A stretch of 50,806 nucleotides of DNA from Caldilinea sp. CFX5 (lineage in GTDB: Bacteria > Chloroflexota > Anaerolineae > Caldilineales > Caldilineaceae). Under the pieces are notes generated by a model. That model was not told the origin of the DNA. It did not search any database and saw nothing but the letters and a program-made list of their open reading frames with translations. Below are positions 39,605 through 50,300 of the stretch, in pieces. A program made the position numbers and the translations under genes. Positions within the stretch are counted from its first letter, which is position 1, and each line of letters starts with the position of its first letter. Location of the stretch: contig QWII01000071.1 in the NCBI GenBank assembly GCA_021405325.1, positions 1 to 50,806 on the forward strand, written 5' to 3'.

Positions 39605-42304
39605 TCACCACGGCGCTGACAAACGCTCGACCACATCGCGCCGGGCCAGGACACGCGAACAGAGTTCCCAGCGGTTCTGATCCGGGTCGATGGTCTCTTT
39701 GTAGCGCAGTTCAAAGACATCACGCGCCTTTTTACGCAGGTGGATATATTCGTCCATCATCGCTTCCAGTTTTTCGATGTTTTCAATCCATTCATCTTCA
39801 ATTGTATCGGGCAGACCGCCGAAAATATCGTATTTATCCTTTAAGCGCTGAGAGAGGACGCTATAGATCTTTTCGTCCTGGGTTTCGTGGTAGACCAGAT
39901 TGAGCATATCCACCGTGCGCCGGGCTTGCCCAAAGCGTTTAATGCGCCCCAACCGCTGCTCTAACCGCGAGGGATTCCACGGCAAGTCAATGTTGATCAA
40001 CGTCCCCAGCGTTTGCAGGTTAAGCCCTTCACAGGCAGCGTCGGTGGCGACGACCAGGCGCAGCTTGCGTTCTTTAACCGCCTGCTTGATCGCCTCACGC
40101 TCAACCGAAGAGAAGGCTTCACCGCCAAAGAGACCGCTTTTGCCCAGACCAGCATAGACCGCCACCGGTTCATTGGGTAAGCTCTTGGCTAACTCACCGG
40201 CAATCCAGAAGGCGGTGTCGTAATATTGGCTAAAGATGATGCAGCCATGTTCCAGCCAGCTTTTCCCGTCGGTACGGTGATCGGTGAGGAAGTAATGAAT
40301 GGCGGCCAGTTTGGGGTCGCGTGCCTCCGGGCGTGACAACTCTTCCACAATGGCGCGCAGGTGGCTGGCCTCGGTTGGCGTCAAAGCACTGAGCGGCTCA
40401 AGCAGGCGGGGCGCGTCCTCATCATCGTCCAGCAGTTCGCCATGTAACATCTTGTGCGCCGTGCCACGACCGGAGGCGAAACTGGAGCAGATACGTTGGA
40501 GCAACAACGTTTTCATAAAGCCGGCCGCTTTGGTGCGCTTTTGTAGGGCGGCGGTGAACTCCTCGGCGGCCTGGTAAGCCAGGTCAAAGGGGTGATTGGT
40601 GAGCAAACCCAAGTCGGTAAAGTTGACGCCAGGATAGGTGCGGGCCGGCGCAGTGGGATTGGGATGCACCTCGACGCCGACGCGCGCCAACAGCCCTGCC
40701 TCTTCCAACGTCTGCCGACGGCGCAGGACCGTGTGGCGGACAATCGGATTGTGTTGCTGGTAAAAGCCGGGTTCCAGGGTTTGCTGCACAGATTGGCGTT
40801 CAAAATAACCAAGCGCGCCAAAGCCGCGATCGGTGAAAAAGAGATGGTCGGGCAGACCCAGTTGGAGCCGCAGGTTGGCAATGAGCAGATCCTGATCGCC
40901 GGGCGGCAAGGGGTTGCGCAGCCATTCCCAGGCCGCACGCTCATCGTTGGGCGTCGCCTCGCCTTTGACCACCGGCAGGGCGCGCACCCAATCCGCCCAC
41001 AAGGTGGCCGGCTCCTTGCCGAGGACAAAATCAGCGCCGGCGTTGAGGATCTGCATCAGATCCCAAAGCTCGGCAACGGCGGTTTGGATCGGCGTCGCCG
41101 TGCCCAGCAGAAGATGCCTGGTGCGCGGCCCGATGCGGAGCATAAAGTCGAGCAGATTGTTGGCCTCCTCCCGCTTTTCCCCCAAGCCGCCGCGCCGCCG
41201 CGCTTTGTGCGCTTCATCGAGAATCACTGTCCCCAATTTGCGTTCGAGCAGGTAACGGCATTCGTCGGCATTCTGGACAATGAGACCGGTGGAGACAATG
41301 GCAATGCGATAGGGGCAGCGGGCAATGTCTTCCACCCCGCGCGTTTTGATGATGTGGCCGTTGGGGTCGATCCAGAGCTTTTTGTTGGAAAGCCAGACCG
41401 CGCTGGGGATGCCCAGTTTGTCCTTCAACTCCACTTGCCACTGCAGGGTGAGGGTGGAAGGACAGAGAATCAGCACCGGCCCATCATCCAGCAAGGCGGC
41501 GACCATGGCGCTGGCCGCCAACGACAACGTCTTGCCGACCCCCACTTCATCGGCGAGGAGGAGACGGGCGCAGCCATAGCTCTCCCGGTGCTTGAGGAAG
41601 AGGGTGACAAAGGCGCGCTGCCAGGGTTGCAGTTGTTCCCCGCCCCGGTAGATCGGGCTTTCGACCAAGGCGGCGGCGGCCAGTTCATCCGGTCGCACGT
41701 CGTCAAAGCGCACTTCGACGCGGCCGGCCACGCGCGCCACCTCTTCAATAATAGCGTTGGGCAAATCATGGCCCAGTTGCCAGAGCGCCTCGAACTCCTC
41801 TTCCACCCAGGCCACACCGGCGGGCGACTGATCTTCCCACAAGATTTCGTAATTTTGGGTAAAAGCGCTTTTGGTCTCATTAATGGAGCCGAGAAAGGCC
41901 GTTTTGGCGCCATCAGCGCCCGTAATAACGCCGGCCTTGCCATGCAAGAAGACGTAGTTCTTCGGCACCACGCGAATCTGGACGCGACCACTGGTCAACA
42001 ATTCGTGGAGCTTGCGGTAACGTTCGCGGTGTAACAGCGCTTCGACTTCGGGGGACGCACTGTTCCAGCGTTCTTTTAAGGCTGTTTCGCGCACCTGTTG
42101 CGAGACCTTGACATCGGCCTCATCCACTTCACTGTTACAGACAATGCGCACATCGGGGATGGCGGCAATGGCCTCGCCCACCAATTCAAAGATCGAGCTG
42201 CGAAAGTAACCGGCAATGCGCTTGTATGATTGGGCGCCCTGTAATTTGGCGTTGAGAAAGGCATGGTCAAGCCGTTGGCGGCGGGAGGAGAAACGGTTGA
42301 TCAT
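39605..42304 (-). CDS. PLD-domain SNF2-family helicase, anti-phage operon
   Basis: An 899-residue protein. The N-terminus carries one phospholipase-D-like half-site (HGKAGVI at about 121-127 with FLGSINET at 138-144). The SNF2/SF2 core follows: Walker A ADEVGVGKTLS (251-261), DEAH box ILDEAHKARR (361-370), motif III LLLGTATP (398-405), and in the second lobe VVATDAACEGLNLQ and WNPSRLEQRLGRIKRFGQ (motifs V and VI). This is the helicase-nuclease part of the DUF499/DUF1156 system. Its ATG overlaps the DUF1016 stop (ATGA), so it is translationally coupled. Confidence 0.9.
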   Translation of the reverse strand: MINRFSSRRQRLDHAFLNAKLQGAQSYKRIAGYFRSSIFELVGEAIAAIPDVRIVCNSEVDEADVKVSQQVRETALKERWNSASPEVEALLHRERYRKLHELLTSGRVQIRVVPKNYVFLHGKAGVITGADGAKTAFLGSINETKSAFTQNYEILWEDQSPAGVAWVEEEFEALWQLGHDLPNAIIEEVARVAGRVEVRFDDVRPDELAAAALVESPIYRGGEQLQPWQRAFVTLFLKHRESYGCARLLLADEVGVGKTLSLAASAMVAALLDDGPVLILCPSTLTLQWQVELKDKLGIPSAVWLSNKKLWIDPNGHIIKTRGVEDIARCPYRIAIVSTGLIVQNADECRYLLERKLGTVILDEAHKARRRGGLGEKREEANNLLDFMLRIGPRTRHLLLGTATPIQTAVAELWDLMQILNAGADFVLGKEPATLWADWVRALPVVKGEATPNDERAAWEWLRNPLPPGDQDLLIANLRLQLGLPDHLFFTDRGFGALGYFERQSVQQTLEPGFYQQHNPIVRHTVLRRRQTLEEAGLLARVGVEVHPNPTAPARTYPGVNFTDLGLLTNHPFDLAYQAAEEFTAALQKRTKAAGFMKTLLLQRICSSFASGRGTAHKMLHGELLDDDEDAPRLLEPLSALTPTEASHLRAIVEELSRPEARDPKLAAIHYFLTDHRTDGKSWLEHGCIIFSQYYDTAFWIAGELAKSLPNEPVAVYAGLGKSGLFGGEAFSSVEREAIKQAVKERKLRLVVATDAACEGLNLQTLGTLINIDLPWNPSRLEQRLGRIKRFGQARRTVDMLNLVYHETQDEKIYSVLSQRLKDKYDIFGGLPDTIEDEWIENIEKLEAMMDEYIHLRKKARDVFELRYKETIDPDQNRWELCSRVLARRDVVERLSAPW

Positions 42305-43416
42305 GGTGCTGGCTTACCCTCCTCAGCAATCTTGTCTAAATCTTGCTGAAGTTCGGCTTCAATGGCCTCAATGCTAGGGAGGGCTGATTGCAGGCTTTCC
42401 GGGAGGGCGCGCGTTAATTCATATTCCGATACGCCAATCGGTTTGTTCATCCCGCGCAGGGCATACTCAGCGACGACGGCATTCTTGCTTTGACAGAGAA
42501 TTAGCCCGATGGTTGGCTGATCGGTATGATGTTTGAGATGATCATCGACAATATTGCAATAGAAATTGATCTTGCCGGCGTATTCAGGCTTGAATTTGCC
42601 TCGCTTTAGCTCAATCACGAAAAAGCAGCGTAGCCGTAGGTGGTAGAAGAGCAGATCGATGTAGAAATCTTCATCACCCACACTCACCAGATATTGACGC
42701 CCAACAAAGGCAAAGCCTTGACCGAGTTGCAACAAGAATTCTTCTAGATGCCGAATCAGGCCAGTTTCCAATTCACGTTCGTGAAAAGGCTCGTCCAGGG
42801 TAAGAAAGTCAAAGAGGTAGGGATCTTTGAGGGTCTGTTGCACCAAGTCGGATTGAGGGGCAGGCAGATGGGTGGCAAAGTTGTTGATCGATCGCCCTTG
42901 CCGGTCGTAGGCCCGTGCTTTGATCATCATGCCGAGGGTGTTGCGGCTCCATCCTTGGGCCAGGGTCTGCTCCATATACCAACGCCGAATCGTGCGGTCT
43001 TTGATTTGTTGCAGCAGGAGAATGTTATGTCCCCAGGGAATTTTTGCAACAAGCTGTTGCAAAATCAGCCGGTTGTCGGCCTCTGTTGCTGCGTCAGTTG
43101 CATCGGGTAATTTTGCAACAGCTTGTTGCAAAATTAGAGGTTCACCATACTCGCGCGCAAATTGCAGCATATAGCCAATGTTGCGTTCTGAAAATCCTTT
43201 GACTTCAGGCAGTTCGTTATGCAAATCGGCGGCAAGCCTGGGAATAAAACCAGCGCCCCATCCTTCCTCCTGTTGCCGCCGCGCAATAAGCTGCCCAATA
43301 TCCCAGTAGAGTTGGATTAGTTCGGCATTGACTGCTACCAGTGCACGGGTTTGCGCCGCACGAATGCGCTGTTTAATGTCACGTAGGAGATCGGCATAAA
43401 GGGTTATCACGTTCAT
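42301..43416 (-). CDS. DUF1016/YhcG-family PD-(D/E)XK nuclease
   Basis: A 371-residue protein. DUF1016 N-terminal domain: LIQLYWDIGQLIARRQ and LPEVKGFSERNIGYMLQFAREY. The C-terminal PD-(D/E)XK nuclease core is FYIDLLFYHLRLRCFFVIELKRG, with Asp254, Glu269 and Lys271. In the middle LILQQ-VAK-P is present twice (about 95-104 and 117-126), an internal duplication also visible in DNA. Start 43416 chosen because AGAGG lies 8 bases upstream. Such proteins often accompany type I restriction or defence genes. Here it is inside the anti-phage operon. Confidence 0.88.
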   Translation of the reverse strand: MNVITLYADLLRDIKQRIRAAQTRALVAVNAELIQLYWDIGQLIARRQQEEGWGAGFIPRLAADLHNELPEVKGFSERNIGYMLQFAREYGEPLILQQAVAKLPDATDAATEADNRLILQQLVAKIPWGHNILLLQQIKDRTIRRWYMEQTLAQGWSRNTLGMMIKARAYDRQGRSINNFATHLPAPQSDLVQQTLKDPYLFDFLTLDEPFHERELETGLIRHLEEFLLQLGQGFAFVGRQYLVSVGDEDFYIDLLFYHLRLRCFFVIELKRGKFKPEYAGKINFYCNIVDDHLKHHTDQPTIGLILCQSKNAVVAEYALRGMNKPIGVSEYELTRALPESLQSALPSIEAIEAELQQDLDKIAEEGKPAP

Positions 43417-43478
43417 AACGGTTACCTCTTGCAAGGAATGAACTTTTGCTACACAAGTCATCCCAATCGTTGCCAGCT

Positions 43479-43507
43479 CAAATCGAGACGCGGTGCGTCT
43501 CGATTTG
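43479..43507. repeat. 13-bp hairpin between methylase and nuclease genes
   Basis: CAAATCGAGACGC and its complement flank three bases in the 142-bp gap. It splits the operon and could reduce or protect the downstream part of the mRNA. Confidence 0.6.
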
Positions 43508-43558
43508 GAAAAAAGAGATAGAATTGCTGCATCTTGCACAGATTGGTGACTTGGCAGT

Positions 43559-46500
43559 TTACCCCAATCGTTGATTGCGCACCAGATCGCGCAGCACACG
43601 CGCAGCGCTGGCTTCTTCGGGGCGCAGGTGTTCGAGATGTTTGGCGAGGTAGGCCGCCAGTTCGATCACCAGGTCGCGCTGGGTCAAGTCGCCGTAGTAG
43701 TTGGGCACATTCAACATCAGGTGAGCCAGCACTTCGGTGCTGTCCACATTTTTGACCAGTTCCAGCATGGCATAGAGGACGGCGCGCAAGGCGGACTGAT
43801 AGAGTTCGGAACTTTCATTCATCTCGCTCTTGCCCAGTTCGACGGCGCTTTTGAGGCGGGCGGCGTTGGCTTTTTGGCTGGCCATGAGCGGGCGAAAATC
43901 GCGCACCTTGAAGGCTTTGGCAAAGTTCTGGTAGTTGTCGAGCGTCTTCTGCCCCTTGGCTTCGAGATCGATCAGCTTGAGATAGAAGCGTTCCGCCGCG
44001 CCCAGGCGATCCCAGTAGGCTTTGGCCAGACCCGGCGGCACAAGACATTGATTGGCGGTGGCAACGGCAAATTCGATCAGCCCATCGACAAAGGTGCTTT
44101 CGCCCTTGAGCCGGGGGCGGCTGGCTTCGACTGTCATATCGCGACCGTCGATGATGGCGTAGCGGGTGAGAACGCGCAGGGCGGCGGCGTAACCGGCCAT
44201 CTGGAGGTCGGCATCTTCAAAGACATTTTCGTCGCGATAGAGACCTTTGGCTTGCTGGTTGAGGCCGGTGAGGGTCGCCACCTGTTGTTCAACTTCTTCC
44301 TGGATCTCCCAGGCCAGTTCGTCGCGCGTGGTCTTGTAAGCGCCCCGGCGTTTGCGCAGCACCAGCAGCACCGTGCCTTTGACATAGCTGCCCTCGCGCA
44401 GCGCGCTGTCAGTTTCAGTGACCACATACCAGGCCGCCGTGACCTGAAGACCGGCCGCCCAGACAATGTTAGCCATGTCAGCCCAGATGGCGCCGGACTG
44501 GTGGGTGAACATGATGACCTGGATGCCGTTGTCGGGCATACATTCGGCCATGCGTTTGTAGGCGGCGATCATGCCCCGCCGGAAATCTTCCCCTTCGCCC
44601 TTGATGGCGAGGGAACGGCGGCTGTCCCAGACCCAATCGGCAAATTCAGGTGGTGGGTTCTTGCGCAGCCAGGCAATGAAGAATTCTAAAATCTCTTCGT
44701 ACTTCACCGCGTCACCATATGGTGGATCAGTGATGAATATCTCGCATTCTTCGGTAATTTGATTTGCAGAACAGCATTTAACGAATGTCCTACTATGAGT
44801 AATTGGAAAGCGCTTGAAATCGGCGAGTACGAGATCCCCCGCATAGGAGATGCCTCTTGTTCCAAGGTTGTAAAGAGTGTTAAGTGCCTGATTGTCAAAA
44901 ACTCCCTGAACCTTGCCAGGACCTTGTGTGTAATCCCATCGGCTCAGGCGAGAACTTTGGTTCAGAATACGTGTTACGCCAAACTTCAGATGTTCATCAC
45001 TATGCCGATTAGAAACGCTTGCCATCAGCAACTGCCGCGGATTGAACAGGTGATGCCAGTGTGTCCAGCCGCGCTCGCGATATAGGCGTTCCGTCTCATC
45101 GCCAGGCTCAATACGCATGTCCGGCACCCACCCTTTGGCCTGCCAGTCAGCCAGATGCTCGGCGACAAAATTCTCAACAACCTGCTCACGTTCCTGGTCT
45201 TCGGCTGTAACGGCGCGAAATTCGTACTCGTCGCTCTTCCCCTTCGGCTTGGGGCGCATCCACTGCACACAGTAGAGACGTTCCTGCAAGATGTCATCAG
45301 GGCGGGGTTTAAAGTCGTGTTTCTCCCAGAGCCGTAACTGATTCCCCGTGCTACCATCAGCTTTGCGGTAGTCACCCCGCAGCGTAGTGATCTTGGTGCG
45401 ATATTCGACGCCGTTAACCGTGTGAAATAAGTACGGATCTTGCCCACGCCCATCCGCGCGTACAGTTCCCTTCTCCGCCGCTGTCAGTTCTTCATCCAAT
45501 ACACCGGTACGGATGGCGATATCGTACCGTTTGTTCCTGGCATCCGGTCGTAGTTCGGCAACGACGCGGTAGCCCTTGCTCACAATCAAGGTGGGCAGCA
45601 GCGGCACCAGCCAACCAGTTTGCGGGCAGCGCGTTTCTACACAGTAGAGAAAGACCTTAGCCCGCCAACCCTTGCCATCGCATTCAACGCCCAGCCGGTC
45701 AATCTCTGCCTGCACGCGGCGTACCAGTTCTGCTTGATCTGCGGCCAGTTTCTCCCGGCTCGCCGGCGAGCCGCCAACGATGTTGAACGCGCCCCAGGTC
45801 AACATACAGGCCACCGGGTTGAGATCCGAGGCATAGACATCACAGCCCAGCCGGGCAGCCTCAAAGGGAATTTGGCCGGAGCCGCAGAAGGTATCGGCCA
45901 GGCGGGGGCGGTGGCCGAAACGCATGATCCCCAGTTGTTCGACCAGTTCGGGAAAGGAACAGGCATGGGTGCCCAGATGTCTGTTGACGGCGTCCCAAAT
46001 GTGGTCGTGGACGGTTTCCATCACTTCCTCTGGACGGTTTGCCGCTTCCACACGGGCGCGATAGCCGGTCTTGGGCAACATCTGCGTCTCTAACCGGCGG
46101 CGTTCCAGTTCGGCAATATCAGTGCGCCAGGCGACCTTCACTTTCTCATAGCCCGGTTGCGACCAATCGATTGGCGCCGATGGAGGTAAAATGCCACCTG
46201 GCTCAACGGTGAAGTAGTCGGTAATGCGGGCAATGGAGAGGGTCGCCAGAATCTCCTTGGGGCGTGGGCGGCGCGGCCAACGTGCGACAAAAGATTCATC
46301 ATCCATGGCCATCAGCTTTTCAAAGATTTCCAGATCGCGTTTGAGGTTGCCGGTGGCCGGCAGCAGACAGCCCAGAATACAGGCTTTGGCCAGAATGAGC
46401 GGCTTGCGCCCCTTCCAATAGCTGCCCAGCGCCGTCAGCGTCTTGCCACTGCCGGCCATCTGCTCCTTGTACGCCTCCGCCGAAAGCTTTTGCACCGGCA

Positions 46501-46561
46501 GCAGTTGCTCAATCAGGGCGGGGGCGTCTTTGAGAGAAAAGGGGATCACAGTGCGGCTCAT
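43559..46561 (-). CDS. DUF1156 adenine-type DNA methyltransferase, anti-phage operon
   Basis: A 1000-residue protein of the DUF1156 family (COG1743, adenine-specific methylase with a Zn-ribbon). SAM-binding motif I is DTFCGSGQIPFEAARLGCDVYASD (about 223-246), catalytic motif IV ITDPPYGD (610-617). A Cys pair at 307-312 (CVETRC), a TGW turn and later CVQW may form the zinc ribbon. Order of motifs is I then IV with a long insertion. It should methylate host DNA so that self is spared. It overlaps the DUF3780 gene by 4 bases. Confidence 0.92.
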   Translation of the reverse strand: MSRTVIPFSLKDAPALIEQLLPVQKLSAEAYKEQMAGSGKTLTALGSYWKGRKPLILAKACILGCLLPATGNLKRDLEIFEKLMAMDDESFVARWPRRPRPKEILATLSIARITDYFTVEPGGILPPSAPIDWSQPGYEKVKVAWRTDIAELERRRLETQMLPKTGYRARVEAANRPEEVMETVHDHIWDAVNRHLGTHACSFPELVEQLGIMRFGHRPRLADTFCGSGQIPFEAARLGCDVYASDLNPVACMLTWGAFNIVGGSPASREKLAADQAELVRRVQAEIDRLGVECDGKGWRAKVFLYCVETRCPQTGWLVPLLPTLIVSKGYRVVAELRPDARNKRYDIAIRTGVLDEELTAAEKGTVRADGRGQDPYLFHTVNGVEYRTKITTLRGDYRKADGSTGNQLRLWEKHDFKPRPDDILQERLYCVQWMRPKPKGKSDEYEFRAVTAEDQEREQVVENFVAEHLADWQAKGWVPDMRIEPGDETERLYRERGWTHWHHLFNPRQLLMASVSNRHSDEHLKFGVTRILNQSSRLSRWDYTQGPGKVQGVFDNQALNTLYNLGTRGISYAGDLVLADFKRFPITHSRTFVKCCSANQITEECEIFITDPPYGDAVKYEEILEFFIAWLRKNPPPEFADWVWDSRRSLAIKGEGEDFRRGMIAAYKRMAECMPDNGIQVIMFTHQSGAIWADMANIVWAAGLQVTAAWYVVTETDSALREGSYVKGTVLLVLRKRRGAYKTTRDELAWEIQEEVEQQVATLTGLNQQAKGLYRDENVFEDADLQMAGYAAALRVLTRYAIIDGRDMTVEASRPRLKGESTFVDGLIEFAVATANQCLVPPGLAKAYWDRLGAAERFYLKLIDLEAKGQKTLDNYQNFAKAFKVRDFRPLMASQKANAARLKSAVELGKSEMNESSELYQSALRAVLYAMLELVKNVDSTEVLAHLMLNVPNYYGDLTQRDLVIELAAYLAKHLEHLRPEEASAARVLRDLVRNQRLG

Positions 46562-47148
46562 CGGCTCTCCTGAAATAGTGGCAAATTGACAGATTCTTCT
46601 TCAACGACGCGGCGGGGCGCCGACAGCCCTTGACGGTGCGGGTGCGCAACCGGCGTATGCTCGCCTTCCGAGAGGGCATGGAAGAGGGCGCGGCGCCAGC
46701 CACGGCCCGTATCTTCGGCGCGACCGGCCTCGGCCACGGTCATGGCAAAGAGCCACCAGCGCTCTTCGGGGCGCAGCGCCGCCCATTTGCTGCCGATCAC
46801 CGGTAGTTGGGCGGGGGTGGCGGTTTCGGCAGCCCAGGCCAGCACACACAACTCCTTGCCCAGCAGCCGATCCACCAGGGTAGGGCCGGTGCGCCAGCGC
46901 GCGGTGGGCGCTTTGGCGCTCTTGAGGCGCAGGTTGAATTCCCGCCGGGCCACCGGTGCAATCGCCGACCACACGGCATGGCTCAAGAGAACGCGCACCT
47001 CGTCGCTGGGGCGACCCCCTTCCAGCCCGCGGTAGCCGAAATCTTCAATAATGCGCACCGGCACCGTGCGGGCCGGGGGAATCTCCACCCGAAACACATG
47101 GGCGCCAAACGCCTCAGGCGCGCCGAAATCGACGGTTTTGGTCAACAT
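46558..47148 (-). CDS. DUF3780 anti-phage-associated protein
   Basis: A 196-residue protein recognised as DUF3780 from GKELCVLAWAAE, the LRPEERWWLFAMTVAEAG block and GRGWRRALFHALSEGE. The family is found almost only next to DUF499 and DUF1156 genes; its biochemical role is unknown. A start at 47148 (MLTKTVDFGAPEAFGAHVF) fits the family. A longer frame upstream would translate the tandem repeat at 47190. Coupled to the methylase by an ATGA overlap. Confidence 0.85.
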   Translation of the reverse strand: MLTKTVDFGAPEAFGAHVFRVEIPPARTVPVRIIEDFGYRGLEGGRPSDEVRVLLSHAVWSAIAPVARREFNLRLKSAKAPTARWRTGPTLVDRLLGKELCVLAWAAETATPAQLPVIGSKWAALRPEERWWLFAMTVAEAGRAEDTGRGWRRALFHALSEGEHTPVAHPHRQGLSAPRRVVEEESVNLPLFQESR

Positions 47149-47179
47149 AAGCCACCCCCGACTAGCGTTACACCCCCTC

Positions 47180-47300
47180 CGCGCCCAGTGGGCCCCCGCC
47201 CCCAGCTTGGGGGAGGAGCCGTGGTTCCCTCTCCAAGCCGGGGAGGAGCCGTGGTTCCCTCCCCAAGCTGGGGAGGGGTAGGGAGGGGTGAATTCCCCAT
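47180..47300. repeat. imperfect tandem repeat in the operon gap
   Basis: Three near-identical copies of a unit of about 32 bases containing GGGGAGGAGCCGTGGTTCCC lie between the DUF499 and DUF3780 genes, ending in GGGGAGGGGTAGGGAGGGG. The sequence is related to the palindrome arms at 27012-27099, so a copy of the same element seems to have landed here and been reshaped. Confidence 0.65.
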
Positions 47301-47314
47301 TTTGCTCTGTTCGC

Positions 47315-50300
47315 TCATTGCTCCACATCCCCATTCTGCAACTCAATGCCCAGCGTGTCGGCAAAGGTTTTGAGATCATAGCCGGAGGCAAAGTGGGCCT
47401 TGCGGAAGGTCATGGAGACCGGCGTGGTCGGCGTGAACTTTTCCAAGACCATTTTGAGCAGCGTCTCCAGAAAGGCGCTATCAACGGCAACCTCACCGAC
47501 ATTGATCCCGATCATCTGGGCGCCCTGGCCCACGGTCAACACAATGCCTTCAAAGGTAGCGGCCTTGTCGCCGGCCTGTTTCAGCCCTGCAAAGGTCTTG
47601 GTGCGAGAGTCGAGCTTATGGGGGGCGCGCGGCGCGACCAGATAGCCAGGTTTGCTTTCATGAAGCTGAATGCCCTTCTTGCCCCTGGCCCCAAAGCGAA
47701 ACTCACTTTTGGCTTCCAGCCCGGCGGCCTCGGCAAAGACGCGCAGCAGCACCTCGCCCTCGCCAATCGCAATCGGCCCGCTGTAGGCAATGCCTTCCCG
47801 CGGTTCGCTGCCGTCAAGCGCGTAGCGGATGGCGCCCGTGGGTGCGACCAAGAGTTCAACAAAGCGTTGGCCCTCCTTGTCAACCAGCAGATTGCGCAGG
47901 ACAAGCTTGTTGGTCCAGGTCACGGGGTCGCCCGTCTCATATTGACCGGAGGGATCCACCACCAGGAAGTTGACGCGCAAGGCGCGGGTAGTCAGCGTCT
48001 GCTCCTTGAGTTGCGGGCTGCTTTCGCTGACCGGGGCATCTTCGGCATAGTAGAGGCGCGGGGCCGGGCCGGCATACTGGGGGTTGACCTGCAGCCGTAC
48101 TTCGCCCTGATCATCCGGCCCGTACTCAACGATCACCTGTACGGCGGTCTTCTTCTTCTTCGGTTTCTTGGTCACATAGCCGTTGCCCAGATCTTCCCAC
48201 AACCCCCGGTTACAGGCCAGCGCCTTGAGCGTTTCCAAGCCCTTGGGCGGCAGCCAGGGCATCCCCGCCTGTTCCGCCATGCGGTCAACAAGATCGGACC
48301 AGCGCGCCTCATCCAGATTTTCCGGCCAGAGCAGATCCTGCGCTTTGTCGCGGATGGCGTCAAACTCCTGCTCTACATCGAGATAGAGCTTGAGCGGATG
48401 GGCGGTCAAGGTCTTTTCGATCTGCGCCTCGCCATCAAAGGCTTTGGCGCCGTCGCGCGTGAGATCGAGCGCTTTGGCGATCAGTTGGGGCGGGCGACCG
48501 GCGCGCTGGATCGGAAAGAGCACCTTGTCAAAAAGACCCAGCACCGAGGCGTTAAAGTCCTGCTCGTAGCTCTGCTGTTTCTTTTCCAACTCCTCACGCT
48601 GGGGATGGCCTTTGGGGATGCGGCTATCGGCCTTTTGCGCGGCAAAGACGTGGCGCGCCGCCTTTTCGACGCTGCCCATCGCCGTCTTGTCGCCGGTCAG
48701 CACGCAGAAATTGTTCTTCTGGCTCTGCGTCTCAAAGAACTTCTGCACTTCCTCTGGCGGAATCTTGGAGTCCGGGCTAACTACCAGCAGCACTCGGCCA
48801 CGGCGCACCCGGTCAGCCACTTCGTCAAGCCGCGGCAGCGCGAGCACCTCTTCATAGCAGGTTTTGCGGTTGGCCTTAAACATGGTAGCGAGGCGATGGC
48901 AAATCAGGTTAGCCACCTGGGGTTCCGGGGCATCGGTCGCCAGCCCTTGCAACAGCTTGGTCAAGTTCTCCTGACGGTCAAAGTAGTAGCGCCCTTCGGC
49001 GTTGTGGTGGAGATACCAGGCCGACTTTTCCAGCTCGGCAAAGGCTGTGAGAAAATCGCTCGGTTCATGCAAGGGCGAGAGCAGACATTCCACCATCTCC
49101 GCGGCGGTCAAGCCTTTGACGGCATTGACGGCGGTGGAAAGGCTGGTGGTAAAGAGCAAAGCGCCGACCTGAGTGGCCGCTTCACTGCCGCGCCGGAGAT
49201 CAATCAGTTGGGCATGGGCCGACTGGTTGGCATCCCAGAGATCTTTGGCAATGACATCGCGCATCCCGGAGATCTCGGTGAGCTTGTCGCGCACCTCGCT
49301 AATACTCAGGTCAAAATGTTGCGGGCCAATCAGAAAGACATCATTCGCCGGTCGCTCCCAGACCGAACGAAGCAGCCGGGAGATCAGTTCGATCAAGCCG
49401 CGGGTCTGTTTGAATTGCTCGTTCTCTTTGAAGAGCGCAATCATATTCTTGAGGCGGGGATGGAAGGGATAGGTTGCCACAATTTCATCGGCAATCGCCT
49501 CGGCGCCGCGGTCGGCTACTTTGGCCTTGGCAGCCTCTTCCAGCTTGCGCCCATAGGCATCGGCAATGTCGGCAATCACGGCGCGGTCGGGGAGACATTT
49601 GAAGAGGCGCTTGCGCAGAATATCATAGATCTCATTGGCGGCCAGATCGACGGGGGTGATATTCCGCTCCTGCCGCCCTAGCTCCTGGCGGGCATTCTCA
49701 AGCGCCCGATTGATCAAGGCGCCGCCGGTCTGATAGGCCGCCCACAGATCTGAGATGACGACACAGACATTGGCCTTCTTGCTGGCGGCGGTGAGCAAAT
49801 TAGCAAAGGCGCGTGTGGCAATGTCGGCCACCGTGCCGGCGCCAATGGGGCGCGTCGCCAAATCTTCAAAGTAGGGCGGCATCTCATCCAACAGGATCAG
49901 GATGGGCTGATCGCCGGCAAACAATTTGAGCCAGGCGCGCTCATCCGGCGCCTTTGGCCCGGAGGCCCAATACTCTTGAAAATGCTCGGCCTTGCCCAGT
50001 TGACAGGCAATTTCGCCCCAGAAGAAGTGGGGCGGGCTGTTACGGCCATTGAAAGCCGCAATCTGGGCGCAGTGGAAGGCATTGGCGTAGGGCATCCCGG
50101 CGCAATATTTTTGGCGCAAGGCGGGATGACGGGCCAGCAGGCCAAAGCCGACCAACAGGTGGGTTTTACCGCCACCCATGGCCTGCTTCAGGTGAAAAAT
50201 CGCCTGGGTCGAGGCGCCGGCCAGCCGGGCGATTCCCTCGCTGATCAGATCCTGCATCCCTTGGGTGATATAGGTTTTTTCAAAAAAGGCAACGCCATCG

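Noticed and set aside
40592..42034. A 480-codon plus-strand frame opposite the PLD-helicase
   Set aside because: Same cause: antisense of a GC-rich gene whose own frame carries complete helicase motifs.
47288..49681. A 797-codon open frame on the plus strand opposite DUF499
   Set aside because: It is a shadow frame caused by GC-rich codon use. It has no recognisable domain, while the opposite frame has Walker motifs and family identity.
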